A DNA stretch of 64,000 nucleotides from an uncultured bacterium (GTDB lineage Bacteria; Verrucomicrobiota; Lentisphaeria; Victivallales; UBA1829): NCBI GenBank assembly GCA_902780135.1, contig CACZEK010000012.1:124001-188000 (forward strand), read 5' to 3'. The position numbers and the translations under genes were made by a program. Shown here piece by piece: positions 50,611 to 58,152 of this stretch. The notes beneath the pieces are model-generated. The model ran no database searches. It was not told the origin of the DNA and saw only the letters and a list, made by a program, of their open reading frames with translations. The first letter of the stretch is position 1; every line of letters begins with the position of its first letter.

Positions 50611-50700
50611 GATGACGGGTATGACGGGTAAGACACGTAAATCGAAAAACTTTTCTCTTACGTGTGCGAGAAAGAAGAAATGATTCTTTTGTCAGGAGAA
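50611..50700. repeat. dispersed hairpin repeat, copy 1
   Basis: The shared core begins GACGGGTA and contains ACACGTAA, a GAAAA/TTTTC pair and TTACGTGT, which together form a long hairpin. Copies 2 and 3 lie at 51380 and 53209. It flanks the left side of the DUF3791-type pair. Confidence 0.75.
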
Positions 50701-50723
50701 ACTATGCACGTTCTTTTGCCGTC

Positions 50724-50933
50724 TTACCAGGCGGATTTCCCTGTTTGAAGCCTGCTGTCAATGTCCTGAAAGGCATTTTCGATGCGCTCGGTGTGGTATC
50801 CCCAGTAGTTGTCGAAAATCGTCTGCGTGACCTGTTTCTGATCCCATTCCCTTAGGATGTCGCTGGTTTTGGCCTTGCGATACATCGCGTACTGTTCAAG
50901 CAGGTAGATAAAAAAAGACATTTCCGCAGACAT
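50724..50933 (-). CDS. DUF3791-like small protein
   Basis: 69 residues from the ATG at 50933, with GGGAGG upstream. The opening SFFIYLLEQYAMYRKAKTSD and the following FDNYWGYHTERIENAFQDID resemble the DUF3791 family, small helical proteins often found in two-gene units that look like toxin-antitoxin or phage-related modules. Function is unknown. It starts two bases after the stop of the upstream 81-residue gene, so the pair is one operon. Composition is more AT-rich than the housekeeping genes. Confidence 0.6.
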   Translation of the reverse strand: MSAEMSFFIYLLEQYAMYRKAKTSDILREWDQKQVTQTIFDNYWGYHTERIENAFQDIDSRLQTGKSAW

Positions 50934-50934
50934 T

Positions 50935-51180
50935 TCATTCCTCCCTGATGTAGACCGAATTGCGGGGATCGCCTGTAACTTTTTCTGCTTCCCAGATATC
51001 AAAGACAGCTCCAGCACCAAAGGATGTCATACCAGTCTCCTCATCCTCAAGGAGCTCGTGTGTTTTGGAAAAAACGAACTGCCTCAACGCATCCATTGGA
51101 GAGTACCCATACTTTTCTGCAATCATCTTGACGACTTCTTGATCGTAATAGTCGGTTATGGCTGGATCAAGTTTTTTCAT
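50935..51180 (-). CDS. small hypothetical protein paired with the DUF3791-like gene
   Basis: 81 residues from the ATG at 51180, with a perfect AAGGAGG six bases upstream. It begins MKKLDPAITDYYDQEVVKMI and contains EKYGYSPMDALRQFVFSKTH and LLEDEETGMTSFGAGAVFDI. Similar short proteins with an FSxTxxLLxDxxT segment accompany DUF3791 genes in gut bacteria. It could be the regulator or antitoxin of the pair, but this is inference. The frame open upstream to 51306 lies beyond the promoter and is discounted. Confidence 0.55.
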   Translation of the reverse strand: MKKLDPAITDYYDQEVVKMIAEKYGYSPMDALRQFVFSKTHELLEDEETGMTSFGAGAVFDIWEAEKVTGDPRNSVYIREE

Positions 51181-51292
51181 TGAAGCGCCTCCTTGAATTG
51201 CAAACATGCCAACGCCACTTCCGTCTTGAACGCGTATTGGTCCTTCAACTTTTGAGGGAGAAGAAGCTGGATGGCAACTTGGCTCTGAAAGT

Positions 51293-51320
51293 AATATAGC
51301 AGGCATCTTTCGTTTTTCAA
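51293..51320 (-). promoter_or_regulatory. sigma70-type promoter for the DUF3791-type pair
   Basis: Leftward TTGAAA, 16 bases, TATATT, about 110 bases before the first ATG. Confidence 0.5.
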
Positions 51321-51379
51321 GGTAAAAAGTTGTTTTTCAGGAACATTTGAAGCTCTCGGTTTATGTGAAGAACGACGGA

Positions 51380-51461
51380 CATGACGGGTACGACACGTAA
51401 ATCGAAAACCTTTTTTCTTACGGGTGCGAGAAAGAAGAAAAGACTCTTTGTGTCAAAAGAG
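51380..51461. repeat. dispersed hairpin repeat, copy 2
   Basis: Same core as copy 1, with GACACGTAA and TTACGGGTG arms (one mismatch against the copy 1 stem) and the AGAAAGAAGAAA tail retained. Confidence 0.75.
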
Positions 51462-51484
51462 ATTTGGGGATAGTGCCAAGATGA

Positions 51485-51600
51485 GGCTATGATTTTGTGA
51501 TCCTACTCAGCTTCCAGCCATGCTGTTTTGTGAATAGCCTATGCTTTTTTATGTCGTGATTTTGTGAATATTCTTAAGAGAAATGCTATGTTTTTGTGAT
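51485..51600. repeat. four TTTTGTGA motifs upstream of the ATPase gene
   Basis: Near-identical words ATTTTGTGAT, GTTTTGTGAA, ATTTTGTGAA and TTTTTGTGAT occur in one orientation at about 51491, 51524, 51558 and 51590, three of them after CTATG or CATG. Spacing is about 33 bases. They are candidate operator sites just before the promoter. Confidence 0.4.
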
Positions 51601-51607
51601 TCTATAC

Positions 51608-51636
51608 TTGATTTTATTTGCCAGCGGTGCTATATT
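51608..51636 (+). promoter_or_regulatory. sigma70-type promoter for the DUF4143 ATPase gene
   Basis: TTGATT, 17 bases, TATATT, about 36 bases before the ATG at 51672. Confidence 0.6.
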
Positions 51637-51671
51637 GATGAAGACAAACACTCAAACACATGGAGGCGGGT

Positions 51672-53003
51672 ATGTATCTCAAACGCAAAGCCGATGCATT
51701 TCTACAGACATGGAAGCAGAGTCCGGGGCATCTTCCATTGATCATTCGTGGCCCCAGACAGGTGGGAAAAACGGAGACCGTCCGGCATTTCTGTCAGGCA
51801 AATTACAAGAATGTTATCGAAATCAATTTCGTAGAGAAACCACAGTTCAAACGTGTGACAGAGGAAGGTTTCGGTGCGGATTCCATCATACGGTTAATCT
51901 CCCGCATGGACCCGTCCCTCCGCTTCGAGCCGGGGGAGACGCTAATCTTCTTTGATGAGATTCAGGAGTTCCCCGAGATCACGACCTCGCTCAAGTTTTT
52001 TAAGACAGACGGCCGATTCGACGTGATTTGCAGCGGTTCGCTGCTCGGCATCCAGCGCAAACGGATCGAATCGCACAGCGTGGGCTACAAGACCGATTAT
52101 TTCATGCGGTCCTTCGACTTTGAGGAATTCCTCTGGAGCATCGGGTATCCGGACGACCTGGCCGAAGACATGCTCGAACACATGCTGGAATCCAGGCCGT
52201 TTTCCCATGCCGAACTGAACAAATACTTTTCGCTGTTCATGGACTACATTCTTCTCGGCGGGATGCCTGCCGTGCTCAGCCGTTATGTAGAACGTAAGAC
52301 GTTCGAGGGAACTCTGGACATTCAGAAACAGCTCCTGCTGGACTACCAGGAGGATATCCAAAAGTACGCTGAGGGACTGGATCAGTCGAAAATCCTTTCC
52401 GTCTTCAACAGCATCCCGCCTCAACTGGCGAAGGAAAACAAGAAATTCCAATTCAGCAAGGTGGCAAAAGGGGCGCGTTCCCGCGAGTATTTCGGCTGTG
52501 TACAGTGGCTCCTGGATGCAGGCGTCATCTCCATCTGTTATTGCCTGAATTTCCCTGAACTCCCCCTGAAGGGCAATTACGATGAATCGAAATATAAACT
52601 CTACCTCGCCGACACGGGACTTCTGGTCGCGATGCTTGATGAGGAAGCGGCTGCTGATTTGAGGAATAATCAGAATCTTGGCGTGTACAAGGGCGCTCTT
52701 TACGAAAACTTCGTGGCTGAGGCATTAAGCAAGGCCGGGTACGACCTGTACTACTACAAAAAAGAAACATCCACGCTGGAAGAGGATTTCTTTGTACGGA
52801 CTGCGGACAGCCTGATTCCTGTCGAGGTCAAGGCCGGAAACACAGTTTCGAAGTCGCTTCGGACGCTGATTGCATCCGATCACTACCCGGAGATTAAGGA
52901 GGGCATCAAGTTCGCCCATGCCAACATCGGCCGGACGGAAACGATCACGACATTTCCCTATTTCTGTTCATTTCTTCTGAAGCGATATTTGGAGAAACGC
53001 TGA
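51672..53003 (+). CDS. AAA+ ATPase with DUF4143 domain
   Basis: 443 residues from the ATG at 51672, with GGAGG five bases upstream. Walker A is RGPRQVGKT (about 28-36), Walker B is LIFFDEIQE (about 90-98), and a sensor-like CSGSLLG follows. The C-terminal half is the DUF4143 domain, with KLYLADTGLLVAML, ALYENFVAEAL and a PD-(D/E)xK-like strand LIPVEVKAG, which suggests a nuclease-fold domain. The family is common and poorly understood, often found in accessory regions. The gene stands alone between hairpin repeats. Confidence 0.88.
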   Translation: MYLKRKADAFLQTWKQSPGHLPLIIRGPRQVGKTETVRHFCQANYKNVIEINFVEKPQFKRVTEEGFGADSIIRLISRMDPSLRFEPGETLIFFDEIQEFPEITTSLKFFKTDGRFDVICSGSLLGIQRKRIESHSVGYKTDYFMRSFDFEEFLWSIGYPDDLAEDMLEHMLESRPFSHAELNKYFSLFMDYILLGGMPAVLSRYVERKTFEGTLDIQKQLLLDYQEDIQKYAEGLDQSKILSVFNSIPPQLAKENKKFQFSKVAKGARSREYFGCVQWLLDAGVISICYCLNFPELPLKGNYDESKYKLYLADTGLLVAMLDEEAAADLRNNQNLGVYKGALYENFVAEALSKAGYDLYYYKKETSTLEEDFFVRTADSLIPVEVKAGNTVSKSLRTLIASDHYPEIKEGIKFAHANIGRTETITTFPYFCSFLLKRYLEKR

Positions 53004-53070
53004 AACCGCATTTTCTGGGACTGTTGTCGGTTTCATTGTCGCTTTCCATGCTCAAAAAATGTGAAAAAGC

Positions 53071-53091
53071 AGTCGGTTTGCGACTTTTTTT
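53071..53091 (+). terminator. weak intrinsic terminator after the ATPase gene
   Basis: AGTCG-GTTTG-CGACT followed by a T run: a five-base stem, 68 bases past the stop. Confidence 0.45.
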
Positions 53092-53208
53092 GTCGGTTTA
53101 TCCGGCTTTTTGTCGCAAATGATTCCATTTCGGGCGTTATCCCTCAGGGGAATAGGGCATTGTGAAAAGACCAGGGTATTAAAAAATGTGGAATAAGCCA
53201 GTCGACAG

Positions 53209-53259
53209 ATGTGACGGGTACGACACGTGAATCGAAAAACTTTTCTCTTGCGGGTGCGA
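53209..53259. repeat. dispersed hairpin repeat, copy 3 (shorter)
   Basis: Shares GTGACGGGTACGACACGT, the GAAAA/TTTTC centre and CTTGCGGGTGCGA with copies 1 and 2, but lacks their GAGAAAGAAG tail. Confidence 0.7.
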
Positions 53260-53338
53260 CCGTCGTGCCGAGGTTCCTTAATGCCATTGCAAAGTAGGAT
53301 CCAACCAGTCTTTTTTTTGAAAAAAACGGAAAACGCAT

Positions 53339-53368
53339 TTGACTTACAGTAACTGTAAGGTGTATAGT
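53339..53368 (+). promoter_or_regulatory. MerR-type operator/promoter of the flavodoxin-AKR operon
   Basis: TTGACT, 18 bases, TATAGT, with the perfect palindrome CTTACAGT-A-ACTGTAAG (53343-53359) lying between the -35 and -10. This long-spacer architecture is the hallmark of MerR-family activated promoters. A MerR-family gene (56667) is the last gene of the same operon, so it is the obvious candidate regulator. Confidence 0.75.
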
Positions 53369-53464
53369 GTTAAAAACAAGTCGACAGATAAATAATCCCC
53401 AAACAGAATCTGACCGGCTGGACAGCACTGACAGCCGATTGAACCTAACCCCGTAGGAAACATA

Positions 53465-54103
53465 ATGAAAGTTCTGATGTTAAACGGAAGCGGCAATGCC
53501 AACGGTTCGACCCGTGCGGGCCTTGACGTCATGGCGGAAGTCTTCGCTGAAAACGGTGTGGAGACAGAAATCGTTTGCGTAGGCAGCAAGCCCTTGCATG
53601 ACTGTATTGGCTGCGGGAAATGCGCGGAACTGAAACGCTGCGTTTTCAACGATGATGCGGTCAACAGCTTTGTGGAAAAGGCGGCAAAAGCTGATGGTTT
53701 CGTTTTCGGCACACCTGTTTACTACGCGCATCCGAGCGGACGGGTCCAAAGTTTTCTTGACCGTGTATTCTTTTCGAGCATGTGTTCGGATCTCTACGTC
53801 GCGTTTCGGCACAAGCCTGTCGCTTCGATTGTTGTTGCTCGACGTGCGGGAACAAGCGCGTCATTCGACGTATTGAACAAGTATGCCGGCATTTCCCAGA
53901 TGCTCACGGTCGGAAGCACCTACTGGAACGAATTCCACGCGCTGACAAAGTCGGATGTTCCTCAGGATCCCGAAGGACTTCAGACATTGCGCAATCTGTC
54001 GAGAAACATGATCTGGGTCATGAAGTGCATTCAGGCTGGACGGGAACAAGGCATTCAACCCCCGTGTACAGAAACTGGCGCAATGACAAACTTTGTCCGG
54101 TGA
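53465..54103 (+). CDS. flavodoxin-fold NAD(P)H-dependent FMN reductase family protein
   Basis: 212 residues. The flavodoxin-like start KVLMLNGSGNANGSTRAGLD is the FMN phosphate loop. A Cys pair CIGCGKCAELKRC (about 47-59) resembles the Cys motif of iron-sulfur flavoproteins. GTPVYYAHPSGRVQSFLDR is the second flavin-binding segment. It is probably a cytoplasmic flavin-dependent reductase of quinones or electrophiles, fed by or feeding the ferredoxin-tailed reductases that follow. No signal peptide is present. It is the first gene behind the MerR-type promoter. Confidence 0.85.
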   Translation: MKVLMLNGSGNANGSTRAGLDVMAEVFAENGVETEIVCVGSKPLHDCIGCGKCAELKRCVFNDDAVNSFVEKAAKADGFVFGTPVYYAHPSGRVQSFLDRVFFSSMCSDLYVAFRHKPVASIVVARRAGTSASFDVLNKYAGISQMLTVGSTYWNEFHALTKSDVPQDPEGLQTLRNLSRNMIWVMKCIQAGREQGIQPPCTETGAMTNFVR

Positions 54104-54130
54104 AATCAACCCACTAAGGCGAGGCCCCAT

Positions 54131-55369
54131 ATGAATAGACGTGATTTTCTGAAAAGCGCCCTGACTATCGCAGCGCTTGCCTCGATGGAAAAAGTCTTTT
54201 CCGCAACCGAAACAGGAGAAACAATGAACACGAAAACGAACAGTACAAAACCACAGGTAACGCGGCGTCCGTACCGGGGGACGGATTTGACGCTTCCGCT
54301 TCTGGGCTTCGGCATGATGAGGCTGCCCCAGAAAGACGGGAAGGTCGACTATGCACTCGGAGAAAAGATGGTGGCAAAGGCCATGGAATCCGGATGCAAT
54401 TACTTTGACACGGCATATATGTATCACGATGGCGAGAGTGAAAAATTCGCAGGCGCTGTCCTGAACCAATATAAACGCGACTCCTACTTCCTGACGGACA
54501 AAATGCCGATCGTCATGATGAACACCGAGGCGGACAATGAGCGATTTTTCAAAGAACAGCTTGAGCGAACAAAGGCCGGATACTTCGATTTCTATTTCCT
54601 GCATTGGCTGAATGAGGCGCATTGGAAGAAGGCGAAAGAGATCAAGACGCTTGAGTTCATGAAGAAAATGAAGGAAGAAGGAAAAATCCGGCACATCGGA
54701 TTTTCTTTCCATGGCGAACCGGAAACGCTGAAGGAAATCGCAGAATCGTATCCATGGGAACTTGTTCAGATTCAGTTGAACTACCTGGACTGGGAGCTTT
54801 GCCGTTCCGGAGAACAATATGAAGTCCTCACCAAACTTGGCATTCCCGTTTCCATCATGGAACCGCTGAAGGGGGGTACGCTCGTCAAGCTTACGCCGGA
54901 ATCAAAGAAAGTATTCGACGATGCGAATCCGAAGGTCGGCACGGCGTCATGGGGGCTTCGCTACGCCGCTTCTCTTCCCACTGTCCAGGTGGTGCTTTCC
55001 GGCATGTCGGACCTTGCGCAAATGGAGGACAACATCAAGACATTCTCTCCGATGGTGCCGCTTACGGACGAGGAGCGCAAGGTCATAGCACAGGCACTCG
55101 CCGTCTATAGAAAATCGGGAGCCGTTCCCTGCACGGCGTGTCGTTACTGTTCTCCCTGTCCGTTCGGCGTGAGCATTCCCCGAAACCTTGCTTTGCTGAA
55201 TCAGGTCAAAGGCGGTCTTCCGCTTTTTCACGCGAAACTTGTCTACGACGCCATGAAGGAAAAAGAACGGGCTTCCGCCTGTGTCGGTTGCGGAGCATGC
55301 AAGAAGAAATGCCCGCAGCAGATTGACATTCCTTCGTTCATGAAACAGATCGCCGCCGATTTCAAGTAA
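54131..55369 (+). CDS. aldo/keto reductase with Tat-type signal and C-terminal 2[4Fe-4S] ferredoxin domain
   Basis: 412 residues. The N-terminus MNRRDFLKSALTIAALAS is a twin-arginine signal. The AKR barrel follows from about 45, with DTAYMYHDG (Asp/Tyr), the LTDKMP lysine and LHWL His of the tetrad. The C-terminal tail has CTACRYCSPCPFG and CVGCGACKKKCPQQ, two cluster motifs. An internal ATG at 54224, in frame, has its own AGGAG five bases upstream, so a signal-less form could also be made. The start at 54131 has AAGGCGAGG upstream. Confidence 0.88.
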   Translation: MNRRDFLKSALTIAALASMEKVFSATETGETMNTKTNSTKPQVTRRPYRGTDLTLPLLGFGMMRLPQKDGKVDYALGEKMVAKAMESGCNYFDTAYMYHDGESEKFAGAVLNQYKRDSYFLTDKMPIVMMNTEADNERFFKEQLERTKAGYFDFYFLHWLNEAHWKKAKEIKTLEFMKKMKEEGKIRHIGFSFHGEPETLKEIAESYPWELVQIQLNYLDWELCRSGEQYEVLTKLGIPVSIMEPLKGGTLVKLTPESKKVFDDANPKVGTASWGLRYAASLPTVQVVLSGMSDLAQMEDNIKTFSPMVPLTDEERKVIAQALAVYRKSGAVPCTACRYCSPCPFGVSIPRNLALLNQVKGGLPLFHAKLVYDAMKEKERASACVGCGACKKKCPQQIDIPSFMKQIAADFK

Positions 55370-55434
55370 TGACCGAAGTTCAAACCATTGCTGTCGACAA
55401 CAATCTGAAAACATTTTGATACTGGAGTTACGCA

Positions 55435-56583
55435 ATGATATACCGTCAACTCGGAAGAACCGGAATCAAAGTCGGCGCAGTTGCGCTCGGATGCGAAGGT
55501 TTCACAGGCAAAACAGAGCAACAGGCTCGCAAGATGATGGATTTCGCCATCAACAATGGAATCAACTTCATTGACATCTATGCGTCCGATCCGAAGGTGC
55601 GGTCCGCAATTGGAACATCCCTGAGGGGACGACGCGACGGGTTCGTCATTCAGGGACACATCGGTTCGGCGTGGAAAAATGGCCAATGCGAACGAACCCG
55701 CGATGTCGCCGAAGCAAAAGCATCGTTTGAAGACCTTTTGAATCGCCTGGAGACCGATCACATCGAGGTCGGAATGATCCATTACAGCGACGAGGAGGCG
55801 GATTACCACCGCATTTTTGAAGGTGAATTCATCGAATATGTGAAAAGCCTCAAGGAGTCCGGCACAATCGGCTGTATCGGGCTTTCCAGCCATAATCCGC
55901 TCATAGCCAGAAAGGCTGTCGAAACAGGGCTTGTCGATGTCCTGATGTTTTCCGTGAATCCGTGCTACGACATGCAGCCGCCGAACGAGGACGTGGAACA
56001 GCTCTGGGCGGACGAAGTGTATGAACGCAGTTTTCACAATCTGGACCCGGATCGCGAAACTCTGTATGAACTCTGCGCACGAGAGGGTGTCGGCATTGAC
56101 GTGATGAAGGTATTTGCCGGAGGCGATCTTCTGAAAGCCGATCTGTCGATGTTCGGCAAAGCCCTGACACCTGTTCAGGCGATGGACTACGCTCTTTCCC
56201 GTCCGGCCGTCGCCGCGGTAATGGCGGGATGCAAAACGGTAGACGAGATCCGTCAGGCGCTGGCGTGGTGTGACGCTTCCGATGCGGAAAAGGATTATGC
56301 GGGCGTACTTTCGAATGTGGAAAAATGCACTTGGTCCGGGCACTGCATGTACTGCGGACACTGTGCGCCTTGTCCGAAGGGACTCAGTGTGGCAAACGTG
56401 AACAAGTTCCTGAATCTGGCGCTGGCGCAGGGCGAAGTCCCTGAAACCGTCAGGGAACACTACAGGCTTCTGCCTCACCATGCATCGGAATGTATTGCCT
56501 GCGGCGCATGTGAAAAACGCTGCCCGTTCGGAGTTCCCGTGAGGGAAAAGATGAAACAGGCATCAAGGCTTTTCGGTCTATGA
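55435..56583 (+). CDS. aldo/keto reductase with C-terminal 2[4Fe-4S] ferredoxin domain
   Basis: 382 residues, starting MIYRQLGRTGIKVGAVALG. Its AKR barrel retains DIYASD and MIHYSDEE. The C-terminal cluster motifs are CMYCGHCAPCPKG and CIACGACEKRCPFG. Unlike its upstream paralogue it has no signal sequence, so the pair may be split between compartments. GGAG stands eight bases before the ATG. AKR plus ferredoxin domains suggest reduction of carbonyl or quinone substrates with electrons from flavodoxin or ferredoxin. Substrate unknown. Confidence 0.88.
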   Translation: MIYRQLGRTGIKVGAVALGCEGFTGKTEQQARKMMDFAINNGINFIDIYASDPKVRSAIGTSLRGRRDGFVIQGHIGSAWKNGQCERTRDVAEAKASFEDLLNRLETDHIEVGMIHYSDEEADYHRIFEGEFIEYVKSLKESGTIGCIGLSSHNPLIARKAVETGLVDVLMFSVNPCYDMQPPNEDVEQLWADEVYERSFHNLDPDRETLYELCAREGVGIDVMKVFAGGDLLKADLSMFGKALTPVQAMDYALSRPAVAAVMAGCKTVDEIRQALAWCDASDAEKDYAGVLSNVEKCTWSGHCMYCGHCAPCPKGLSVANVNKFLNLALAQGEVPETVREHYRLLPHHASECIACGACEKRCPFGVPVREKMKQASRLFGL

Positions 56584-56666
56584 AAACGCATAACCGGAAT
56601 ACAATGGAAAGGATTTCCGGAAAAACGGAAACAGGCCCGGATAATCCGCCGGAAAGGAAGATATTC

Positions 56667-57182
56667 ATGAAAACCAAGAAACCCGCCAATCCGTTTGAAG
56701 GGCTGACCGACCGCACCCCGCAATATACCGTCAAGGAAGCCGCCGATATGCTCGGACTCACCGGCTACACGGTACGCTATTACGACAATGCCGGACTCAT
56801 CCCTGAAGTCGATCGGTCTCCAGGCAATGTGCGCCTTTTCTCCGACCATAATCTTGCCTGGTTGAAGCTTATCCATTGTCTTCGCATGACCGGTCTGCCA
56901 ATCCCGGAGGTTCGCCGATATATCAACATGTGTTTGCAGGGAGATTCCACAATCCCGGCTCGTGCGGAAATCATTTCCGCACAGGAAAAGAAACTGGAAG
57001 AAGAACTGAAGTTGCTCAACGAGCAGATGGATATCCTGCGGTATAAAAAGCATTACTATCAGGAACTGCTCAACACGCATTCTCAGGATCTCTGCAATCC
57101 TGCCACCATGCATGTTCAAGAACCAGACATCACACCGGAACATAAATCCACTTTACGAACAAATCAAAGAAAAAAGCGGTAA
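56667..57182 (+). CDS. MerR-family transcriptional regulator
   Basis: 171 residues from the ATG at 56667, which has GGAAAGGAAG six bases upstream. Another in-frame ATG (56580) overlaps the previous stop, so a longer form is possible. The winged-helix start YTVKEAADMLGLTGYTVRYYDNAGLIP and the next NVRLFSDHNLAWLKLIHCLR are MerR hallmarks (about 19-75). A coiled-coil dimerisation helix follows (about 110-140). No Cys pair for metal sensing is visible, so it may sense an organic electrophile or aldehyde, as AdhR/NmlR-type members do. It probably binds the palindrome at 53343. Confidence 0.88.
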   Translation: MKTKKPANPFEGLTDRTPQYTVKEAADMLGLTGYTVRYYDNAGLIPEVDRSPGNVRLFSDHNLAWLKLIHCLRMTGLPIPEVRRYINMCLQGDSTIPARAEIISAQEKKLEEELKLLNEQMDILRYKKHYYQELLNTHSQDLCNPATMHVQEPDITPEHKSTLRTNQRKKR

Positions 57183-57324
57183 TGTTTCGAACTCAACACC
57201 GAATAGGGCAACACTGATCCGTACGTATTCATTCCGTATTGGACTCTTGATTTCTTACGAAGCAGATGTATTTTAAAATAATCCGGGAACAGCTCCTCCC
57301 CACAATGAACGGCAACAGAGGAAC

Positions 57325-58152
57325 ATGGACATGGCGGAACAGGGCGACATAGAACACACTTTGGTGATGAGTGACACGTCGGGCACAGAGACTGGAAGCA
57401 AATCCGGCTCCCTGCGGAGCGATATTGTCATTGAGGGCTCACATAAAACGATTGAGACCGTCGATCTGAATGCGGATTCCTCGCTGGAATTCCGCCGCAC
57501 TCTGGAGAAAAGCGGGAAGCGCTATCAGATCAGAAAGATGATCGCCGAGGGCGGATTCGGACGAATCTTTCTGGCGAAAGACCTCGTGCTGGGACGCGAT
57601 GTCATCATAAAATCCCTGAAAGAAGAACATCTGGCCCGTGCCGGGAGCATCAAAAAATTCATTTCCGAGGCGAAACTCAATGCCCAGCTGGATCACCCGG
57701 CCATCGTTCCGATCTTCAGCTTGGACACGGATAGCCAGGACGGTCTGCATCTGGCCATGCAGTTGATCAACGGCATTACGCTGAAAGAATACTTGAGGCA
57801 GTGCCGGGAGAAAAACGCCAGAAACAAAACATCCTCCCGCCGTTTCGAGCGGGCCCTTCAAACAAGGTTGGAAGGTTTCCTCAAGGTCTGCGATGCCATT
57901 GAGTATTGCCATCGAAGAGGGATCGTCCATTGTGACCTCAAGCCGGAAAACATCATGCTGGGGCAGAACGGCGTCGTGTATGTCATGGACTGGGGAATCG
58001 CCTGTCCGGTCGGAACCCAAAGAACAGCATTTCCCGGCGCGAAGGTCGAACAGAACGGCCTGAGTCTGCGCGGCACGACCGCCCAGAAAGACGCGACGGC
58101 AACGGAACAGGCCGTTGACAAATGGCTGAAACAAACAGGTGCGGTAAAATGA
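57325..58152 (+). CDS. serine/threonine protein kinase lacking most of the C-lobe
   Basis: 275 residues. The kinase N-lobe is normal: glycine loop EGGFGRIF (about 75-82), K96 in RDVIIKSL, and E115 in SEAK. In the C-lobe, HCDLKPEN (202-209) and DWG (222-224, for DFG) are visible. After about residue 228 the sequence leaves the family: there is no APE segment or later helices, only a 47-residue polar tail. It is truncated, perhaps by deletion. Catalysis is doubtful. The true start may be the ATG at 57331. It overlaps the CMD-cupin start by four bases. Confidence 0.78.
   Translation: MDMAEQGDIEHTLVMSDTSGTETGSKSGSLRSDIVIEGSHKTIETVDLNADSSLEFRRTLEKSGKRYQIRKMIAEGGFGRIFLAKDLVLGRDVIIKSLKEEHLARAGSIKKFISEAKLNAQLDHPAIVPIFSLDTDSQDGLHLAMQLINGITLKEYLRQCREKNARNKTSSRRFERALQTRLEGFLKVCDAIEYCHRRGIVHCDLKPENIMLGQNGVVYVMDWGIACPVGTQRTAFPGAKVEQNGLSLRGTTAQKDATATEQAVDKWLKQTGAVK

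Larger units (their letters stand above)
51181..51671. other. intergenic region between the DUF3791-type pair and the ATPase gene
   Basis: About 490 bases with divergent promoters (51293-51320 leftward, 51608-51636 rightward), repeat copy 2 and four near-copies of a T-rich TTTTGTGA motif between 51485 and 51600. No gene is seen. Confidence 0.5.
53004..53464. other. intergenic region between the ATPase and the redox operon
   Basis: About 460 bases. It holds a short terminator-like hairpin (AGTCG, five-base loop, CGACT, then T run, 53071-53091), repeat copy 3 and the MerR-type operator/promoter. No gene is seen. Confidence 0.5.
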
